Below, piece by piece: positions 60,195-64,000 of a DNA stretch of 64,000 nucleotides. How positions within the stretch are numbered: position 1 is the stretch's first letter; the number at the start of each line of letters is the position of its first letter. The DNA is from Nicotiana tabacum. Lineage: Eukaryota > Streptophyta > Magnoliopsida > Solanales > Solanaceae. The notes below the pieces were generated by a model, which saw only the letters and a list, made by a program, of their open reading frames with translations, was not told the DNA's origin and ran no database searches. Where the stretch lies: NCBI RefSeq assembly GCF_000715075.1, contig NC_134096.1:38947804-39011803 (forward strand), given 5' to 3'. A program made the position numbers and the translations under genes.

Positions 60195-60391
60195 CATACA
60201 TCCATACATATGTTGTTGCTTCCTTCAACCCAATGAACTTGGACTGAATTATTAAGTCCATCTATATCGGACTTATATACTTAATCCAATTATATTAGCC
60301 CAATAAATTTATTTGGACTAATATATCTTTAATTTAAAATATAATCCAAATTAATTTATGAATTTAATTCCATAAATTTTACGCGCCTACA
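60034..60391 (+). repeat. Direct repeat of about 161 bp, two units
   Basis: 60034-60194 and 60229-60391 are highly similar (CCCAATGAACTTGGACT; TCCATCTATATCGGACTTAT; GCCCAATAAATTTATTTGG). Both end in CTACA. Confidence 0.9.
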
Positions 60392-60758
60392 AATGTCCCT
60401 ACTTCAATACATGTGAAGGTAAAAGCTTTCAAGACTAGACTTAAGTACTTATGGGAACAATTAGTATCTTCCTTCTTACAAGCGCTTAGCCGGATTAATT
60501 CATGCATACCTCTTTCAACTTGTAGCTTAAAATGGCTCATTCTGTCAAATTAAGGGAAAGAGTAATAGCTTCTTTTTTTTGTTATTATTTTGAAAGTAGT
60601 ACGTCAAATCTTAGATAACTCAATTTAAATGAATTGACCAACTGTGCTTATTGATTTCAAAAGGTTTGCAAGTGAACTTTTCCTTTGCATTTGAAATTGT
60701 AGTGAGGAATTCATTTTTCCACTCACATGCAGTAATAAGACAATTGATGCTTTAGTTA
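60392..60758. other. No gene or element recognised
   Basis: AT-rich. The 67-codon minus frame at 60625-60828 runs into the LTR that starts at 60759. Confidence 0.4.
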
Positions 60759-61439
60759 TGTCACGATCCAAAATTTTCACCGTCGAGATCGTAATAGCAC
60801 CTAACATTTCACTTGTTAAACAAGCCAACGTTAGAATAATTTATCCTTTTTAACAATTTAAATTTAATTAATGAAGAAGAACTGATGTGACTGCAATAAT
60901 CCAAATATAAATGCGGAAGCTAAAATCGTAAAAATATCTGCTACAAATCCCTAACCCGATGTCACAAGTGCAGGAGTTTCTAGAGTAATACATACAAGGG
61001 TCTGAAATAAATACAAAGTTGTCTGAATAAAAATATACAGCTAAATAAAAATAAAGACGGAGACTTCAGGAACTGCGGGCGCTGAGCAACATCTCTGCAA
61101 GCTGTCCAATCTGAGCTCTCTAGTAGCCGCCGCTGGGACAGTCTCCAAAATCTGCACAGTGTGTAGAGTATAGTATCAGTATAACCGACCCCATGTACTG
61201 GTAAGTGCCGAGCCTAACCTCGACGAAATAGTGACGAGGCTAAGGCGGGTCACCTACTCTACAACCTGAACGCAGTGTATAATAATGACAGAAAATGTGA
61301 ATACTGAACAAAATTAAACTGTCAACTGAAAATAATAACCACGGCCTCAAGAATAAACCAGTGTCGTCCAGAATCACCAATCTTTAATAATTCATATACA
61401 AATACCAAAATAAAACCAACACAGCTCAAGAAATGAAAA

Positions 61440-61665
61440 CATATAAGTTGTTGCAGCGCGCAACCCGATCCCACCAGACAACACAAATTCCTCCCTTATT
61501 TTACCATAACGATATCAACAACAATAAATAACATATACATATGTTGCGGCATGCAACCTGATCACACCATATGTCAATATCACTATCATAATTCACCCTT
61601 ATTTCACCATGTCAATCCACCCTTATACCACATGTTGCGGCGTGCAACTCGATCCCACCGTATAG
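61440..61665 (-). repeat. Three GTTGCGGCGTGCAACCCGAT-like units, about 90-bp spacing
   Basis: GTTGCAGCGCGCAACCCGAT (61450), GTTGCGGCATGCAACCTGAT (61543) and GTTGCGGCGTGCAACTCGAT (61634) each contain an imperfect palindrome and precede CCCACC/CACACC. A similar unit occurs near 47021 in the other minus LTR. Confidence 0.85.
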
Positions 61666-62629
61666 TACAAATTCACAATTCAAATCATAGAAAAACCCTA
61701 TTACAATTCCAAGACACCAAACTGAACAAATAGGAAACCTTGTACAATATGATAATCCGAATAAGTAATACTACACAGCGAGACCAATCCAGAATTTACA
61801 ATTACAAGATACAGATAAACTAAATTGAGAAAACAGTAGGAGATTATGAAACCATGAAAAGAACTAATATTATGAACAGGAGAAAACAATGACTACAAAT
61901 AGCAATTTGGCATATAAACACATTTAGAGCGTATAACAAATAAGACAGGGAAAGAGATAATATAAGAAGAACGGGGAAACAGGGAACAACAGATAATTCG
62001 GCGGCCCATAAGCACTCGTCACCTCACATGTACGCCACTCACATGAAATTCACATAGCAAATACTCTGAGGGTTACTAATTCCCTCAAGTCAAGATTAGA
62101 CACAACACTTACCTCGCTCCAAAGGCCACTCAATGCTCAATCACAACTTTTCCTCTAGAATCTACCTCCAAACCACTCGTATCTATCCACAAATGACTCA
62201 ATAATATCAATTATTGCTAGCATAAATTTAGATTTCCCAAACTTTTCTCCAAAAAGTCAAAAATTGACCCCGGTCCCACTTGATCAAAATCCGAGGTTCG
62301 AACCAAAATCTATTTATCCATTCACCCCCGAGCCCGATTATATAATTAGTTTTGAAATCCGACCCCAAATTGAGGTCTAAATCCTCAATTTGCACAAAAT
62401 ACCCAATTCTTCCTAAATACCTAGTTTTCTACCATGAAAGAATAAAGATTAGGGCTAGGAATTTAATGGGTGATGTTAGAAATGGAAGAAAATGAGTTAA
62501 AGAGTACAAACATATGAATTGATGTTGAGTTTTCTCTTCAAAACCGCACCTAGGCCGAGCTCTAATGGAGAGTTTATGAAAAATGGGTAAAATCCCGTTT
62601 TGGTTCTGTTTTAAGGTCTGGGCGTCAGG

Positions 62630-63170
62630 CCTTCTTCGTGTTCGCCAAGGGCCTGCCGCGTTCGCCAATAGCAGCGGCCCGAGTAGCTTTCGCGTTCGCG
62701 AGTCTTCCTTCGCGTTCGTGAAGCCTGCTTCCCCCTGGCCTTCGCGTCCGCGAGCCAATGCTCGCGTTCGTGTAGAAGAATGACTGACCCCTCCCCCAAG
62801 TCTCAAAAGCTACGCATTCGCGATGAGCTGGTCGCGTTCGCGAAGGGTAAGGCCCTCATTGTTTCGCATTCGCGACCCAGCTACCGCGTTCGTGATGAGC
62901 AGCAGCCCGAGTGACTTTCGAGTTCGCGAGGCTGCTTCCCCTGGCCTTCGTGTTCGCGAGCCAATGCTCGCGTTCGCGTAGAAGAATGACGGACTCCTCC
63001 CCCAAGTCCCTAAAGCTACACGTTCACGATGAGCTGGTCGCGTTCGCAAAGGGTAAGGCCTCCATTGTTTCGCGTTCGCGACCCAGCTACCGCGTTCGCG
63101 ATTAAGAAAATCACCCTGCCCCAGTTTATTCTTCGTGTTCGCGAGAGTACTTTCGCGAACGCGAAGAAGA
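62630..63170. repeat. CpG-rich CGCGTTCGCGA motif block
   Basis: Dozens of TTCGCG and CGCGTTCGCGA variants. Open frames of 62-128 codons on both strands (62429-63196) come from the scarcity of stops. Confidence 0.9.
62725..63102 (+). repeat. Tandem duplication of about 172 bp within the CpG block
   Basis: 62725-62896 and 62932-63102 share GCCAATGCTCGCGTTCG, GTAGAAGAATGACKGAC and GACCCAGCTACCGCGTTCG in order. A 35-bp spacer separates them. Confidence 0.92.
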
Positions 63171-63880
63171 AAACACCAGATAACAGCTGAAGCCAAAAAA
63201 AATCCAGATTTTTCTAAGTTTCAAAACACTCGTAGCCTATCCGAAACTCGCCCGAGCCCTCGGGGCTCCAAACAAATTATGCACACAAGTCCAAAAACCC
63301 CATATGAACTCGCTCGTGCGATCAAAATAACGCCTAGAACCATGAATCGGACACCAAATCAAATGAAATTATCAAGAAAACTTTAAAACTTCTTTTTTCA
63401 CAACCGAACATCTGAATCACATCAAATCAGCTCTGTTTCTCACCAAATTCGACAGACAAGTCATAAATATTATAATGGACTTGTACCGGGCTCCAGAACC
63501 AAAATACGGATCCGGTATCAATAAATCCAAACATTAGTCGATTCTTAATTATCATAAATCTTTCAAACTTTTAATTTTCAACAAAAATCAATAACTCGAG
63601 CTAGGGACCTCCGAATTCAATTTTGGGTATACGCTCAGGTCTCAAATTACGATACGGACCAACCGGGACCATCAAAATACGGATTCGGGTCCGTTTGCTC
63701 AAAACATTAATCGAAGTCAACTTAAATAAATTTTTAAGGCAAAATTCTTATTTTTATCAGTTTTTAACATATAAGCCTTCCGGAAGAACACCCGGACTAT
63801 ACACGCAAATCGAAAAAAACTAAAAATGAGATTTTTGAGATCTCAAAACACAAAATTAGATTCTAAAATATAATATCTCT

Positions 63881-64000
63881 AAGTTTTCAACAAAGTAAAA
63901 TGCTTCCTTTTCACGTAGATCAATATTAAATTTGTAGGGACATCAACTTGATTGCCTAAGAACAAGGCAGTTCGCGATATAGTCCAGTTCGTCCACGTAA
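63881..64000. other. Window end, nothing identified
   Basis: Short AT-rich stretch. It may be the LTR start region or a new neighbour. Confidence 0.3.

Larger units (their letters stand above)
60759..63880 (-). mobile_element. Ty3/Gypsy LTR, minus strand, right end uncertain
   Basis: Starts TGTCACGATCCAAAATTTTC on the plus strand (the LTR 3' end). Recurrent units TTGCGGCRTGCAAC..GATC (near 61450, 61540, 61630) and the CpG-rich block at 62630-63170 are typical of this LTR group. Similarity in style runs to about 63880; no clear TGT start was found before the window end. Confidence 0.7.

Noticed and set aside
62429..63386. Overlapping frames up to 128 codons on both strands.
   Set aside because: Same reason: a CpG repeat block in an LTR, with Arg/Ala/Ser-rich translations of the repeat.
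1..64000. CRISPR arrays, bacterial operons or a novel defence system.
   Set aside because: Base composition, introns and element types are those of a plant nuclear genome. Spaced repeats here are LTR subrepeats, not CRISPRs.

Overview
This is plant nuclear DNA, almost certainly from a nightshade (Solanaceae, most like Nicotiana). Three things point there: a TS-type SINE and an RTE-type LINE that share the 3' tail typical of Solanaceae, Stowaway MITEs with a CTCCCTCCGT-like end, and many Ty3/Gypsy LTRs with ends such as TGTCACGACCC and initiator-tRNA-Met primer sites. I find no intact host protein gene, rRNA, tRNA or CRISPR array. The window is a nested pile of decayed transposable elements, and every recognisable protein segment is a broken transposon gene.

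Layout. 1-4042 is AT-rich, with a TA microsatellite and one well-preserved SINE. 4043-7945 is a minus-strand Gypsy fragment: an LTR carrying a nested hAT element, then a broken integrase. 7970-9700 is a truncated plus-strand LTR (family F). 9705-11168 and 32285-35100 are two copies of one long LTR-like repeat (family D). The first copy is cut by a Mutator-like element (11168-13517) whose transposase is broken. 13518-19744 is a minus-strand recombinant of Gypsy family A material. 19745-32284 is a family B LTR split into three pieces by a complete family A element (20284-28921, TSD TTATA) and by a 5'-truncated RTE LINE (about 29525-31710).

35110-40998 holds Gypsy fragments: an RT/RNase H piece, a 3.1-kb family B LTR, an integrase C-terminus and a gag zinc knuckle. 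40999-45860 is a second plus-strand family A element, cut by a minus LTR (45861-47996) that abuts a broken Copia gag (47997-48825). 49573-54149 holds a Tat/Athila-like 3' end and two opposed family F LTRs. 54150-60758 is the least repetitive part, with four Stowaway MITEs and an LTR-like insertion. 60759 to near the end is another minus LTR with a CpG-rich tandem repeat.

Most notable: family A looks non-autonomous. Two separately located copies share the same stop codon in the RNase H region, yet the family clearly moved, keeps its LTR, PBS and PPT signals, and carries an antisense open frame in the same place in three copies. Other points are the shared SINE/LINE tail in one window, a 68-bp duplication of an LTR terminus copied into both LTRs, and CpG-rich iterated motifs in several LTR families. 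Element ends marked approximate were placed by eye.
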